A stretch of 64,000 nt of DNA from Roseibium aggregatum IAM 12614 (GTDB lineage: Bacteria > Pseudomonadota > Alphaproteobacteria > Rhizobiales > Stappiaceae). The position numbers and the translations under genes were made by a program. Below, in pieces: positions 17,286-27,084 of the stretch (positions are counted from its first letter, which is position 1; every line of letters begins with the position of its first letter). The DNA is taken from NCBI RefSeq assembly GCF_000168975.1, contig NZ_AAUW01000027.1:31190-95189 (forward strand), in the 5' to 3' direction. Below the pieces are notes generated by a model. It saw only the letters and a program-made list of their open reading frames with translations. It made no database searches and had not been told where the DNA came from.

Positions 17286-18140
17286 GTGAGCCCGGCAAAG
17301 AAGAAGGCGATGATCCGCCGGGACCATCCGGATCTGAGCATCAGTCAGCAATGCAAATTGGTGAAGTTGAGCCGTGCGGCGTTCTACTACATGCCAGTCG
17401 GGGTCAGCGGGGCAACGCTGGAATTGATGAAGGCCATCGACCGGGCCTTCACCAAATATCCGTTTTTTGGAAGCCGACAGATTGCTGCCTATCTGCGCCG
17501 CGACGGTATCGTGGTCGGCCGCCATCGGGTTCGCCGTCTGATGGCGAAGATGGGACTGGAAGCGATCTACAAACGGCCGAGAACCAGCCAACCGCATCCG
17601 CAGCACAAGGTTTATCCCTATCTGCTGCGGGGCATGACGATCGGCCGGCCGAACCAGGTCTGGTGTTCGGACATCACGTTCATCCCCGTGAAGCACGGTT
17701 TTCTGTATCTGGTTGCGATTATGGATTGGGCGACACGGAAAGTTCTGAGCTGGCAGCTGTCGAATACGATGCACGCCGACTTCTGCGTCGAAGCCTTGAA
17801 CGAGGCTATCGCCCGGTTCGGACCGCCGGAGATCATGAATACCGATCAGGGATCTCAGTTCACTGGATCGGCCTGGATCACCACGTTGACCGAAGCTGGC
17901 ATACGCATCTCGATGGACGGGCGTGGCCGGTGCATGGACAACATCTTCATCGAACGGCTGTGGCGATCCTTGAAGCAGGAAGCGGTTTATCTCGAAGACC
18001 TGACCGACGGCTTCAAGGCGCACGGTGTCATTCGTAACTGGATGAAATTTTACAACACCGAACGGCCTCATTCAGCCCTTGAGCACAAAACCCCGAGGGA
18101 GGCATATTGGGCTGACAGAAACCTGAAATTGGCGGCATGA
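17286..18140 (+). CDS. IS3-family OrfB of element B (integrase core)
   Basis: 284 residues. HTH region (LSISQQCKLVKLSRAAFYYM), then rve core with WCSDITFIP, MNTDQGSQF and NIFIERLWR supplying D, D, E. Ends RPHSALEHKTPREAYW. The frame is intact, but it is separated from its orfA by element C. Confidence 0.92.
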   Translation: MSPAKKKAMIRRDHPDLSISQQCKLVKLSRAAFYYMPVGVSGATLELMKAIDRAFTKYPFFGSRQIAAYLRRDGIVVGRHRVRRLMAKMGLEAIYKRPRTSQPHPQHKVYPYLLRGMTIGRPNQVWCSDITFIPVKHGFLYLVAIMDWATRKVLSWQLSNTMHADFCVEALNEAIARFGPPEIMNTDQGSQFTGSAWITTLTEAGIRISMDGRGRCMDNIFIERLWRSLKQEAVYLEDLTDGFKAHGVIRNWMKFYNTERPHSALEHKTPREAYWADRNLKLAA

Positions 18141-18202
18141 AAACCAACCTGGATACACCTTAAACAAGCCGCTGACCTGTCCGGAAAACCAGGACCACTT
18201 CA

Positions 18203-18474
18203 AGCGTCAGCTCCCCGATCTTGGCATGCAGCGTTTTGACATCGACGGTCGGCCCTGCCGGTACCGCCTTCGCTTCATCACCTAAAACGCCGGTCGCCCC
18301 CTCAAGAAGCTGGTCTTTCCATTGCTTGATCTGGTTGGCGTGCACGTCAAACTGCTGGGATAGCTCCACCAGGGTTTGCTCACCTCTGATCGCGGCGAGC
18401 GCCACTTTTGCCTTGAAAGCCGGGCTGTGGTTCCGGCGAGGTCGTCTGGTCATGGTATCTCCTGTTCCCGGCAT
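18203..18474 (-). pseudogene. IS3-family OrfA of element A, interrupted
   Basis: MPGTGDTMTRRPRRNHSPAF start, HTH (TLVELSQQFDVHANQIKQWK), KTLHAKIGELTLE, then element B. The annotated frame extends to 18160 inside B. Confidence 0.88.
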
Positions 18475-18540
18475 CTATGCCGAAGTCAGGCGGAAATTCC
18501 ACTTATCCTAGATGTGCAGATTTCCCGAGCCACCTCTCTC

Positions 18541-18652
18541 CTGGTTGAGGTGAACTGGGTTGCTTCTGTCATGAAGGTAAGCACTTTTTCAGCCATGGCA
18601 TGTGACGCTCGTCACAGCCGATGAAAGTCAAATGCCCTTTCCGGCTTGCCGC
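18541..18652. repeat. repeat copy 1, right part (orphan promoter region)
   Basis: Continuation of the 13823-14511 repeat beyond element A, matching 44500-44611. It carries the palindrome TGTGAC-GCTC-GTCACA (18601-18616) that in copy 2 lies 62 bases before the secreted-protein gene. Here it faces into element A. Confidence 0.9.
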
Positions 18653-18960
18653 AGGGCCAAATGGAAAACGGTCCGGATCTACAGACAAGCCGTGATCGCC
18701 ATATCGGAGTATGTCCCCGGCCGGCCTCGCTTGCCGGTGTGCACCACGCCCCCTAATGCGCCACGCTTTCATCAACCCAAACCGTGATGTCCCCTCGCCG
18801 TCGCAGGCTTTCCGTATACTCGGGCCAGTTCGTCACACGATGCTTGGACTTCGCAATCTTGTGGCGGCGGGATGCGTGGTGTTTGAACGGCATTCACAAA
18901 ACTTCAGAAGTGAGACAACGCCGAGCAGGTAGGCGCGGAAACGCATTATTGCAACAACGC
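18653..18960 (-). mobile_element. IS5-family 5' fragment
   Basis: Minus strand from 18893: MPFKHHASRRHKIAKSKHRV ... DITVWVDESVAH then a stop. N-terminal part of the same IS5-group transposase family as 47947-49047, ending in FSIWPCG at the repeat boundary. Confidence 0.82.
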
Positions 18961-18963
18961 CCC

Positions 18964-19006
18964 TGTGACAGCTGTCACATCAAAATGAGCGGGCAGTCTC
19001 TACTTG
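18964..19006 (+). promoter_or_regulatory. activator palindrome and -10 of the secreted-peptide gene
   Basis: Perfect palindrome TGTGAC-AGCT-GTCACA (18964-18979), identical in form to a CRP consensus. TACTTG (19001-19006) begins 30 bases after the centre. The start codon is 73 bases from the centre. Confidence 0.62.
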
Positions 19007-19044
19007 TAACATGCGTGAAATCGCAATCCACAAAAGGAAGCTAC

Positions 19045-19278
19045 ATGTTCAAAAAATATATGCTTTTCGCAATAGGCGCTTTTTTCATGATCCATTCGTC
19101 TTACGCGAATGCGGCGGTGAAAGATATCCACGCGGAACTTTCGAAAATCGCCAGCCAACAATCTGTTTTTTCCGATAACAAGCAATTGTCTCGGAACAAG
19201 AACGGCACACAAGAAGAATTGGCACAAAGTATACCTCCTTACCCCGGGTGTTGCCGTACTACTCCGGCGCCGAAATAA
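19045..19278 (+). CDS. small AT-rich secreted peptide
   Basis: 77 residues, ATG 19045 preceded by AAAAGGAAGCTAC. Signal peptide MFKKYMLFAIGAFFMIHSSY with cleavage near ANA-A, leaving a mature peptide of about 53 residues, polar, ending IPPYPGCCRTTPAPK with a vicinal Cys pair. Lower GC than the flanks, suggesting transfer. No family recognised. Its promoter carries the window-wide palindrome. Confidence 0.65.
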   Translation: MFKKYMLFAIGAFFMIHSSYANAAVKDIHAELSKIASQQSVFSDNKQLSRNKNGTQEELAQSIPPYPGCCRTTPAPK

Positions 19279-19279
19279 A

Positions 19280-19482
19280 GAAAATTTGTAGTTGTTGTCT
19301 TGCCCGATAACCCGGTTGTCTGGGATGGCCGTGATGATGTAACCGCCCTCCGACGCCTTTGATGTGCGAAGGTGGGTCTTTGAAGATCCAGATAGGAGGA
19401 CGGTTATGTCTCAGATTGTCACGGTCGCTCTCGACTTTGCGAAGAATGTGTTCCAGGTCCACGGGGCCTTGAGCGATATTTG
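19280..19482 (+). mobile_element. IS110-family 5' fragment
   Basis: Leader plus MSQIVTVALDFAKNVFQVHG (from about 19406), the N-terminus of an IS1111-type IS110 transposase, ending after 26 codons. 19483-19600 is unassigned. Confidence 0.7.
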
Positions 19483-19633
19483 AAGTGCGACTTCTGCGGT
19501 TTGCAAGGATAGGGGGCGTCCTCTTATTTCGCCAGCATCTTTGAATAGATGGAGTGGTTGCCGCTCTACCCACCCGACGCGTTCTATTGGAGGATCGCCG
19601 GGTTAAGTCCAATGGGTGGAGAGGAAGGCAAGC

Positions 19634-19945
19634 ATGACCAAAGAGACGATGATCGGGATCGATCTGGCCAAGAGTGTTTTTCAGGTCCACGGAGCTTCCA
19701 TGTCCGGACAGAGCAAATTCCGGCGGAAGCTGACGCGGCAGCACTTTCGCAGGTTCATGGCTGACCAGGTCCCGGCGATGGTCGTGATGGAGGCTTGCGG
19801 CAGTGCCCATTACTGGGCGCGCGAGATGGCCAAGCTGGGTCACGAAGTCAGACTGATCGCCCCTCAGTACGTGCGCCCATTCGTGAAGCGGAAGAAGAAC
19901 GATGCAGCAGATGCCGAGGCGATCGTCATCGCGGCTCAACGACCG
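19634..19945 (+). pseudogene. IS110-family transposase, N-terminal fragment
   Basis: MTKETMIGIDLAKSVFQVHG through MEACGSAHYWAREMAKLGHE and KRKKNDAADAEAI: the DEDD domain only. The open frame runs on by chance into an IS3 OrfA tail. Confidence 0.85.
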
Positions 19946-20090
19946 GAGATCCGGCAATTGAAGCGGGGACTGGCACGGGTCACCGAGGAACGTGACATCT
20001 TAAAAAAAGCGGCTGCGTACTTCGCCAAGGATGCAAAGTGAGGTACGCGTTCGTCGCCGAGCATCGCTCGGTATTTTCGGTGCGGGCATT
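19945..20090 (+). mobile_element. IS3-family OrfA-end/OrfB-start fragment
   Basis: RGLARVTEERDILKKAAAYF to the stop at 20041, overlapping MRYAFVAEHRSVFSVRA of OrfB from 20038. Cut on both sides; it makes a chimeric frame with the IS110 piece. Confidence 0.75.
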
Positions 20091-20690
20091 CGCCAAATAC
20101 CGGGTTGGTGGTGACGATGATCGATGTGCGTTCATAGAGTTTGCTGATCAGATGGAACAGGAGCTGTCCATCTGTCTGGGCGAATGGCAGGTAGCCCAGT
20201 TCTTTGAGAATCAGGAAATCGAGACGGGAGATCAAATCGGCGGTCCGGCCCTGCCGGTCGGTGCGCGCCTCGGCATCCAGCTTGTTGACCAGATTGACAA
20301 CATTGAAGAACCGTCCCCTGGCTCCGTTGCGGATACAAGACCGGACGATACTAACGGCCAGATGGGTTTTGCCGGTTCCGGTGCCGCCGATCAGGACCAG
20401 ATTGCGCTGATGATCCAGGAAGTCTCACCACCGGCCAGATCTCGGACGAGGGTTTCGTTGATGGGTGTCGGTTCGAAGTTGAACTCGTCCAATTCCTTGG
20501 CCAACGGCAGCTTGGCGATCGTCATCTGGTATTTGATCGAACGGCTTGCTTCTCGCTGATCTCGGCATTCAGCAGGTCGCCGATGACCTGCTGAGGGTCG
20601 TGCTCACGCTTGACCGCTGTGGCCATGACCTCATCATAGGCCGCCTCCATCCCGTAGAGCTTTAGCTGTCACATTGCGTTCAGCACATGA
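20090..20690 (-). pseudogene. istB: IS21-family IstB ATPase, degenerate
   Basis: Minus-strand pieces include LISRLDFLILKELGYLPF (Walker B region) and SIIVTTNPVFGE, in more than one frame. C-terminal end missing at the IS3 fragment. Confidence 0.75.
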
Positions 20691-22195
20691 GATCGTTCCA
20701 TTCGTCTGTCTCCTCAAGCTGTCATACAGGTCGCAATTTGCGGCAGGCTCGCAGTTGAGCCGCAAGGCATCCGGTGTCGTGATTGTCACAGGGGCTTCCG
20801 GTTCCTGGCGCCGGGCCAGGATGTTCAAGACGACGCCGGCAAAGTGGACACCGTTCGACAGCGCCTCGGCCCAGGCCGCGTCCACGGCGTCCAAAACGTC
20901 TGTCAGAACGGCACCAAGAATATCGACCATCTGGCGATCACCGCCGGCTTGCCGTTCCAATTTGCGCTGAACTCGCCGCAAGGCCGGAGGCAACTCCCAT
21001 TCCTTGAACGGCGCCCCATTGCGCAAAGCTCCGGGCTTGCGTGCCAAAACAGGAATGTAATGCAGGGGATCGTAGACCGTATTGTCGCGCCCGAATGCAC
21101 GCACATGTTTGCCGACAATGCTTCCGTCCTGCCGCCTTCCAGCCGGTCGGCATAGGCCCCGATCTCGACGGGCCGCCCGACGGCGCGAGCCTCTACCGAG
21201 TAACGGTTCTTGTCGAACCGGACGAGACATGTCTTTGACACCGAGGCCGGCACGGCATGGAACCCGTCAAAAGGGCCTGCATAGGGAACAAGGTTGGAGC
21301 GTTCCGTCTCGAAGACCTCCCAGATCGTCTTGTCCCGGATCTCCGGATGCTGATGGGCATTGGCCCAGGCGACGCAGCGATCCAGTAGCCAGGCGTTGAG
21401 CTCGGCATAGCTCTTGAACTTAGGTCGGGGAACGAAGAAGCGCCGGCGGAGTACGCCCACCTGGTTCTCCACTTGCCTTTTCTCCCAGCCCGATGCCGGC
21501 GTACACGCCACGGGGTCGACCAGATAATGTCCGCACATCTGAAGGAAGCGGCGGTTGTAGCCACGATCCTTTCCGACGAAGATCGCATCCACCGCTGTCT
21601 TCATATTGTCGTAGATGCCCCGCGCGCAGGCGCCGCCGAAAAAGGTGAACGCCTTGTCATGAGCGTCGAACACCATCTCCTGCGTCTCGCGGGGATACGC
21701 CTGGATGAACGGCATCCGGCTGTGACACAGGCGAACGTGGGCCACCTTGATCGTTGTCGTGATCCCGTCGATGAACGCAATTTCGTGGCTCCAATCGAAC
21801 TGGTACGCTTCACCGGGGTCGAAGCTGAGCGGCACATAGGCATCCGCGGAAGCTTCCCGTATCGACTTGGACCAGCGCGCGGCATACCGGCGGACGGCAT
21901 CATATTCACCGTCACAGCCGCGCCCGCGCAATTCCTCATAAATCCGCACGAGTGTCAGACGTTCCCGCTTGGGACGGTTTGCGTTCTCGCCGAGCATGTC
22001 ATCGAGATAGGATTGCCAGGGGCCGATCTTCGGGCGTGGCTGCACGGACCGGTCATAGCTGAATTCTGTCGACCCGGATCAGATGACCTTCCTCACCGTG
22101 TTCCGGGAGACCCGAAGATCGCGGCAAATCTGTTTGATCGACTTGCCTTCTTTAAAATATGCCCGACGGATCTTCGCAATCGTCTCCACAGCCAA
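20634..22195 (-). pseudogene. istA: IS21-family IstA transposase, frameshifted
   Basis: From 22195: MLAVETIAKIRRAYFKEGKS (HTH), a TGA in place of Arg at about 22082, then FDWSHEIAFIDG with the first catalytic Asp, AHDKAFTFFGGACARGIYDN and NQVGVLRRRFF. A frameshift near 21110 moves the C-terminal part (VRAFGRDNTVYDPLHYIP) into another frame. Element end with TTATCGGCGTCCAAAACTGA is near 22272. Confidence 0.82.
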
Positions 22196-22271
22196 CATCC
22201 TTAAAATGCTCCCTGAAAAATCAGGGACGCATAAAAGCAAATTTGGCAGGGGTCAGTTTTGGACGCCGATA

Positions 22272-22539
22272 ACCCCTAAAACAGGGTCAATATTGCAGGC
22301 CGTTTCACACGCAGAAGTCCGTCGACGCCTTCGCGCATGGAGCGCTCCTGCCAGCACCAGACGCAGGTCTTCGACTTGCCTGTCGCTTCCATAATCGCCG
22401 AGGTGCCAAGACCCTCGTCGCTCAACAATATAAAACGGGCGCGCCAGACATGCTTCTGCAGGCTGCAGGGCGCTGCCGCAATGTCACGCAGGCGTTGACG
22501 GTCAGCGGCTGAAAGGGTGAAAGTGATTCCGGTACGCAT
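22272..22539 (-). pseudogene. IS630-family transposase, N-terminal fragment
   Basis: MRTGITFTLSAADRQRLRDI with the HTH (GLGTSAIMEATGKSKTCVWC) of an IS630 transposase; cut after about 75 residues at the IS21 end. Confidence 0.72.
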
Positions 22540-22908
22540 CCCTCTGAAATCTGGAGGGTTCAGTGAGGTCTGCGGGCAAAACGGCAGTGTTGCGCAGCGG
22601 CGCGGGGCGGACCTCATTGAAGCCGGATTGAGCGAAGCCGCGGGCGAATTGGGTCTATGGGGATTGTGGCGGCTGCGTCGGTGTGGCGTGGTGCAAGCAA
22701 GGCCGCATGTGGGGATGCATCACACCGGAAAGCCGCTTAGCGGGGTCGATGCTTTCTGCGCACTGCCGAAGATCCGATCCTGTTTGGCAGCCGGCGGCCT
22801 CGCTGAAGGGCAGCAGAGGGCACGACTGGGTCGTTTGCCCGCAGGCAAGCGGGCCGGTTCTCGTGGAGGCCAGCCGCCTATAGGGGGCTCGTGATCTGCC
22901 ATACGCAC

Positions 22909-24090
22909 TCATGAGCTGTCGTTCCAGGCTGAGCGCGGGGGTGGCGCTTGCCCATGATGCCACACGGCGAGTGTGATCATCGGGCTGCCGCAACAGGGGC
23001 ACGGGTGCGTGAGAGACGGCAGGTCCGTCACCGGCTCGGCACGGAAGGCAGTCTCCGGCGCCCGGACGGCGAGCAGCTGTCTGCACGACGCGAGCCGTGC
23101 GACGCGCCGGCCGTTGGCGAGGAACCCGTAGTGGCGGATGCGATGGAAGCCGTCCGGCAGGGTGTGCAAGAGGAAGCGCCGGATGAACTCGTCGGCCTTG
23201 AGCGTCATCAGCTTTGTCTTGCGGCCATGGCGGTAGTCGCGCCAACGGAACGTCACCTTGCCGTCGGCCAGGCTGACCAGGCGGGAATTGGCGATGGCGA
23301 CGCGATGCGTGTAGCGGCCCAGATAAGCCAGCACCTGTTCTGGCCCGCCGAAGGGCGGCTTGGCATAGACGACCCAGTCGCGGCGACGCGCCGCGGCCAG
23401 GAGACGGGCAAAGGCAGCCGGGCCGGCCAAGTCGGCGATGCTGCCGAAGAATTGCAGCCCTCCGGCCTCGAAGGCGACGCGCAGCGCCTCCAGAAACAGC
23501 CGGCGGAACAGGCGCGACAACACCCGGACGGCCAGAAAGAAACCGGGGCGGCAAGAGATCCAGCGGCTGCCATCGGGTGACGGGCCGCCGCCCGGCACGA
23601 TGCAATGGAGGTGCGGATGATAGGTCAGGGTCTGGCCCCAGCTATGGAGCACCGCGATGAGGCCGATCTCGGCGCCGAGATGTCTGGGATCGGCGGCGAT
23701 CGTGCGCAGCGTCTCGGCGGCTGTCCTGAACAGGATGGTGTAGACGACCGCCTTGTTTTGGAAGGCAACCGCCGCGATCTCGGCGGGCAGCGTGAACACC
23801 ACGTGGAAATAGGGCACCGGCAGGAGTTCGCTCGCACGCGCGGCCAGCCAGTCCCGCGCCACGGCAGTCTGGCACTTCGGGCAGTGCCGGTTGCGGCAGG
23901 AATTGTAGGCCACACGCACCGCTCCGCAGGCCCGGCACTCCTCGATATGGCCGCCGAGCGCGGCGGTGCGGCACAGCTCGATCGCGCTCATCACGCGCCG
24001 CTCAACGCGGCCCAGATGACCGTGATGGGCTTGCCGATAGGCTTCGCCATGACGGCGGAAGATATCCGCCACCTCCAGTCTCGCCGACAT
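22909..24090 (-). CDS. IS91-family rolling-circle transposase
   Basis: 393 residues. N-terminal zinc-binding motif (CRACGAVRVAYNSCRNRHCPKC, residues ~52-72, four Cys and a His), HUH motif HPHLHC at about residue 158, and the catalytic Tyr in LAYLGRYTHRVAI near residue 263. A second Cys/His cluster (CPCCGSPM) sits near the end. It nicks ssDNA at the element ends. Downstream partner of the recombinase, 9 bases after its stop. Confidence 0.93.
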   Translation of the reverse strand: MSARLEVADIFRRHGEAYRQAHHGHLGRVERRVMSAIELCRTAALGGHIEECRACGAVRVAYNSCRNRHCPKCQTAVARDWLAARASELLPVPYFHVVFTLPAEIAAVAFQNKAVVYTILFRTAAETLRTIAADPRHLGAEIGLIAVLHSWGQTLTYHPHLHCIVPGGGPSPDGSRWISCRPGFFLAVRVLSRLFRRLFLEALRVAFEAGGLQFFGSIADLAGPAAFARLLAAARRRDWVVYAKPPFGGPEQVLAYLGRYTHRVAIANSRLVSLADGKVTFRWRDYRHGRKTKLMTLKADEFIRRFLLHTLPDGFHRIRHYGFLANGRRVARLASCRQLLAVRAPETAFRAEPVTDLPSLTHPCPCCGSPMITLAVWHHGQAPPPRSAWNDSS

Positions 24091-24099
24091 GGGACCGCG

Positions 24100-24963
24100 T
24101 CAGTTCGGCGGCACCACCTCGATGTTGAGCCGGTCAAGTGGGCTTTGCGTGCGCCGGATGAGCCTGCTGGAAACCTTGGTGTAGCGCGCCGTGCTCGACA
24201 GGTTGTTGTGACCAAGCAGAACCTGGATGATGCGGATGTCTGTGCCGTTCTCCAGCAAATGTGTTGCGAAGGAGTGCCTGAGCGTGTGCACCGTCACGCG
24301 CTTGTCGATGCCGGCGGCGGCCCGCGCCGAGCGGCAGGCGGCATGAAGAACCGTAATGCTGATCGGGCCGGATCCGTTGCGGCGGGGAAACAGCCAATCG
24401 GGAGGCCGCGCCAGCCGCCAGTAGGTCCGCAGGATATGCAGGAGCTGCGCGGACAGCATCACGTAGCGGTCCTTGCCGCCCTTGCCGTGGCGGATCCGGA
24501 TGACACCGCGCTGGCTGTCGATGTCGGCCACCTTGAGCCCGACAACCTCGGAAACACGCAGACCCGCCGCATAGGCCGCGGTTAGTGCCGTGCGCGTCTT
24601 CAGGCTCGGTACGGCCTCGAGAAAGCGCACGACCTCGTCGGCAGAAAGCACTTCCGGCAGCTTGCGCGGCGCGCGCGCATAGGCAATGCGCTCCGGGATC
24701 TCGGCCTGGCCGAGCGTCACGCCGTAGAAGAACCGCAGCGCACAGACCGTCTGGTTCAGCGCCGGCCAGGAAATGCCGGTTGCCACCAGATGCACCTGAA
24801 AGGCACGGACATCCTCAAGACCGAGCCGATCCGGCGAACGGCCGAAATAGCGGCTGAACTTCGACACCGCATGCAGGTAAGATCGCTGCGTCGCCGGCGA
24901 GAGATTGCGGACCGTCATGTCCTCGATCATGCGGCGGCGCAAAGGGCTGATGGCTTTGCTCAT
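24100..24963 (-). CDS. tyrosine recombinase of the IS91 element
   Basis: 287 residues. SAM-like N-terminal domain (MTVRNLSPATQRSYLHAVSK) and catalytic domain with R in GLRVSEVVGLK, K in RHGKGGKDR, HTLRHSFATHLL and the nucleophile in NLSSTARYTKVS. All key residues (R, K, H-x-x-R, H, Y) are present. This is the integrase that accompanies several IS91-group elements. Confidence 0.93.
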   Translation of the reverse strand: MSKAISPLRRRMIEDMTVRNLSPATQRSYLHAVSKFSRYFGRSPDRLGLEDVRAFQVHLVATGISWPALNQTVCALRFFYGVTLGQAEIPERIAYARAPRKLPEVLSADEVVRFLEAVPSLKTRTALTAAYAAGLRVSEVVGLKVADIDSQRGVIRIRHGKGGKDRYVMLSAQLLHILRTYWRLARPPDWLFPRRNGSGPISITVLHAACRSARAAAGIDKRVTVHTLRHSFATHLLENGTDIRIIQVLLGHNNLSSTARYTKVSSRLIRRTQSPLDRLNIEVVPPN

Positions 24964-25271
24964 CGGGGTGCTCCTGACTGAGTGGATAGGGCTTCAACAA
25001 CCGCAATCCTCGCAGACAGGGCACCTTCTCCCAACTGCCACACCAAATGCCGCGTTAGCGGCTTCGTTCAATCCCTATTCGGACTCTTTCGATCCGGTCA
25101 TTCCTTTAGAAAACGCTGGGCTATTCATTTGCCGCTAAAAAGCGCATTGTACAAAAGAAGCGATTTTTATAAATCTTAGTAACATTGGCTCGTAATGACG
25201 AATCAACGTCCATCCTGAAGTTTACGGAAACGCGGATGGCTTGATCCTCCGTGAATAGTTGGATATACAAT

Positions 25272-25898
25272 ATGAAAATTAAACACCTCCTCTTTGCTGG
25301 CGCCACGTCCCTTTTGGCATCGAACGCCCACGCGGCGGACCTCGAAGTGGAGCCGGTCGCTATTCAGACCTATGACTGGCAGGGGGTCTATGGGGGCGGT
25401 CAGTTCGGCTTCGGCTGGTTTGAAGGAAGGGACAATCTTGGTTCTCCTCCGGAGAACCTTGCTTCCCCGGTCGGCGGCGTCCACGTTGGATATAACCACA
25501 TGTTAGGCCAGTTTGTGCTCGGTATCGAGGGGGAGGCTAACCTCGCCAACTTCTCGGATACCACATCGGCGAACCTTGATGTAGACATCAACTGGATGAT
25601 CGCCGCTCGCCTGCGCGCGGGGTATGCGTTCGATCGGTTCCTCGCATTTGCGACTACCGGGGTCAGCTTTTCGGAAGTGACATTCGAGATTCCCGGAACG
25701 GGCATCTCCGATTCCAACACACACACCGGATTTCTTTTCGGGGGCGGGGTGGAAGGCTACGTGACGGAGCACATTTCCGTTAGGGCCGAATATCAGCATC
25801 ACTGGTTTGGCAACGAAAGTTACAATGTCGGGGCTGGCGCATTTGACATTGAGGGCGACTTGGATCTCCTGCGAGCCGGTGTGTCCTACCACTTTTGA
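25272..25898 (+). CDS. Omp25/Omp31-type outer-membrane beta-barrel protein
   Basis: 208 residues from ATG 25272; an upstream GTG at 25251 is in frame but lacks a site. Signal peptide MKIKHLLFAGATSLLASNAHA, then WQGVYGGGQFGFGW, typical of the alphaproteobacterial small porin family (8-stranded barrel, PF13505). Ends GVSYHF with terminal Phe. It should sit in the outer membrane. One of few intact cargo genes in the IS-rich 19-30 kb stretch, just after the IS91 element. Confidence 0.88.
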   Translation: MKIKHLLFAGATSLLASNAHAADLEVEPVAIQTYDWQGVYGGGQFGFGWFEGRDNLGSPPENLASPVGGVHVGYNHMLGQFVLGIEGEANLANFSDTTSANLDVDINWMIAARLRAGYAFDRFLAFATTGVSFSEVTFEIPGTGISDSNTHTGFLFGGGVEGYVTEHISVRAEYQHHWFGNESYNVGAGAFDIEGDLDLLRAGVSYHF

Positions 25899-25904
25899 TC
25901 TGTC

Positions 25905-26110
25905 CTTGCCCCCTGATCCCGGACCAATATTTTTTTCAGTTTGACCAGGCTGCGGTCTTGAGTGCACCGGGGAAACTCTCCATCGGGGCGTTGTCCAGGC
26001 AAATACCTTCGCGGCTCATGTAGGCGGTGATGCCATGCGGCCGAGCAACTTGCGATATTCCTCGCATGCGTCCTGGGCGGGTTCAACCGGACGTGGCGAC
26101 ACTTCATACC
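25905..26110 (-). pseudogene. IS3-family OrfB fragment
   Basis: Minus strand AYMSREGICLDNAPMESF, the region of the catalytic Glu in IS3 integrases, followed by a stop. Both sides missing. Confidence 0.6.
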
Positions 26111-26269
26111 TGGAGGTGTTTCTGGCGACAGGAAGACGGAAATCGGAACGCTCCGCCCGGCGTCGGGCGCGGTGACGGCGAAGTTCCTGTCCGGTAGGTT
26201 TGACGCGATGCCGTAATCATGGCGGCTGTCAGTCGTCATCGGCATGCGCCGGGGTTGTGGGGGGTGCCG

Positions 26270-26885
26270 GTGGGGCCGATAGCTGGGGCCCAAAGTGCCT
26301 TCGCGACATTCGAGACGCCGTTTGCCCTTGTGATGTCGAGTGTCTGACTGCGCAGGCGCGCCATGATGCCGAGATTGCTGCGGATGCGGCTGGCATTCTC
26401 TGCAAAGGTGACGTCGCGAACCCAGTGGTTACGGTTCTCGATGGCCTAATGATTGCGGATAGCCGGTGCGAAGGTCATGGCGTCAAGCATGACCGATGAG
26501 GCATAAATGCTTGTTTCCTCGCGGCTTTTCCAAAGGGCGGTCGCGACGATCAGCGCCTGGGCGGCCAGGATTTCGTTGGACTTCTCGTCAACGACCTCAT
26601 GAGTGAGGATGATCTGGTGATCGACGGCAAAGGCCGAGAGCACATAGGCGGCCTTGGTGTCGGAAAACGCATCGAAACTTTGCCGCAACGTCTTGCCGTC
26701 TATGGCGATGAAGCGGGAAGGTCCTGCGGGAGCACAGGTTCGGTCCAGCCCCTCGGCATGACGCCGGAACGCCGTCCCCAACGCGTCGGGATCGATCTGC
26801 CGCAGTATGCCGCGCACTGATGTGTAGACCGGAGCCCGCCGCAGGGCCGCATTGAGAAGCGGCAATCTGGCGGCAATCAGGGCGT
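26270..26885 (-). pseudogene. ISAs1-family transposase, fragment
   Basis: FIAIDGKTLRQSFDAFSDTK, VVDEKSNEILAAQAL, NHWVRDVTFAENASRIR and the C-terminal ANGVSNVAKALW are ISAs1 hallmarks. A stop after IRN at 26446 and missing N-terminus inactivate it. Confidence 0.82.
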
Positions 26886-27084
26886 GAATTTACCGATAGG
26901 AGCGCGCTCCGCTCAGAATGGCGATGATCGAGAACAAAATCACGCCGACCTGATCGTACATTTTGCCTTCGGCGCGCCGACGGTCGGGGAACGCGGCAAG
27001 GCAGGACACAAGATCAATAGCTGGGGGTCATGGAGCAACCTTCCCGTTTCGAGGTGCTCTCCATAGTTTCAGAGCCGGATTAAA

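Larger units (their letters stand above)
15464..18202 (+). mobile_element. IS3-family element B inserted in orfA/orfB junction of A
   Basis: Inverted ends TGAAGTGGTCC...GGACCACTTCA with an AGC target duplication (15461-15463, 18203-18205). Removing it restores the A reading LTLENDFLAG. It carries its own orfA and orfB, split by the IS110 element C. Confidence 0.92.
14512..18537 (-). mobile_element. IS3-family element A with nested elements B and C
   Basis: Terminal repeats AGAGGTGGCTCGG at both ends and a CTC target duplication (14509-14511 and 18538-18540). The uninterrupted target is preserved at 44490-44510. orfB (14573-15463) and orfA (18203-18474) of A are separated by element B. Confidence 0.92.
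22560..25080 (-). mobile_element. IS91-family element with tyrosine recombinase
   Basis: Two consecutive minus-strand genes (integrase then IS91 transposase) with flanking ends. The right end (24964-25080) is repeated as a fragment at 2365-2490. The left ~350 bp (22560-22908) hold no gene. Both coding frames look intact, so it may be active by rolling-circle transposition. Confidence 0.85.

Noticed and set aside
22655..24585. Long frames 22655-23605 (minus) and 23605-24585 (plus)
   Set aside because: Alternate-frame shadows of the IS91 transposase and tyrosine recombinase, whose motifs are complete.
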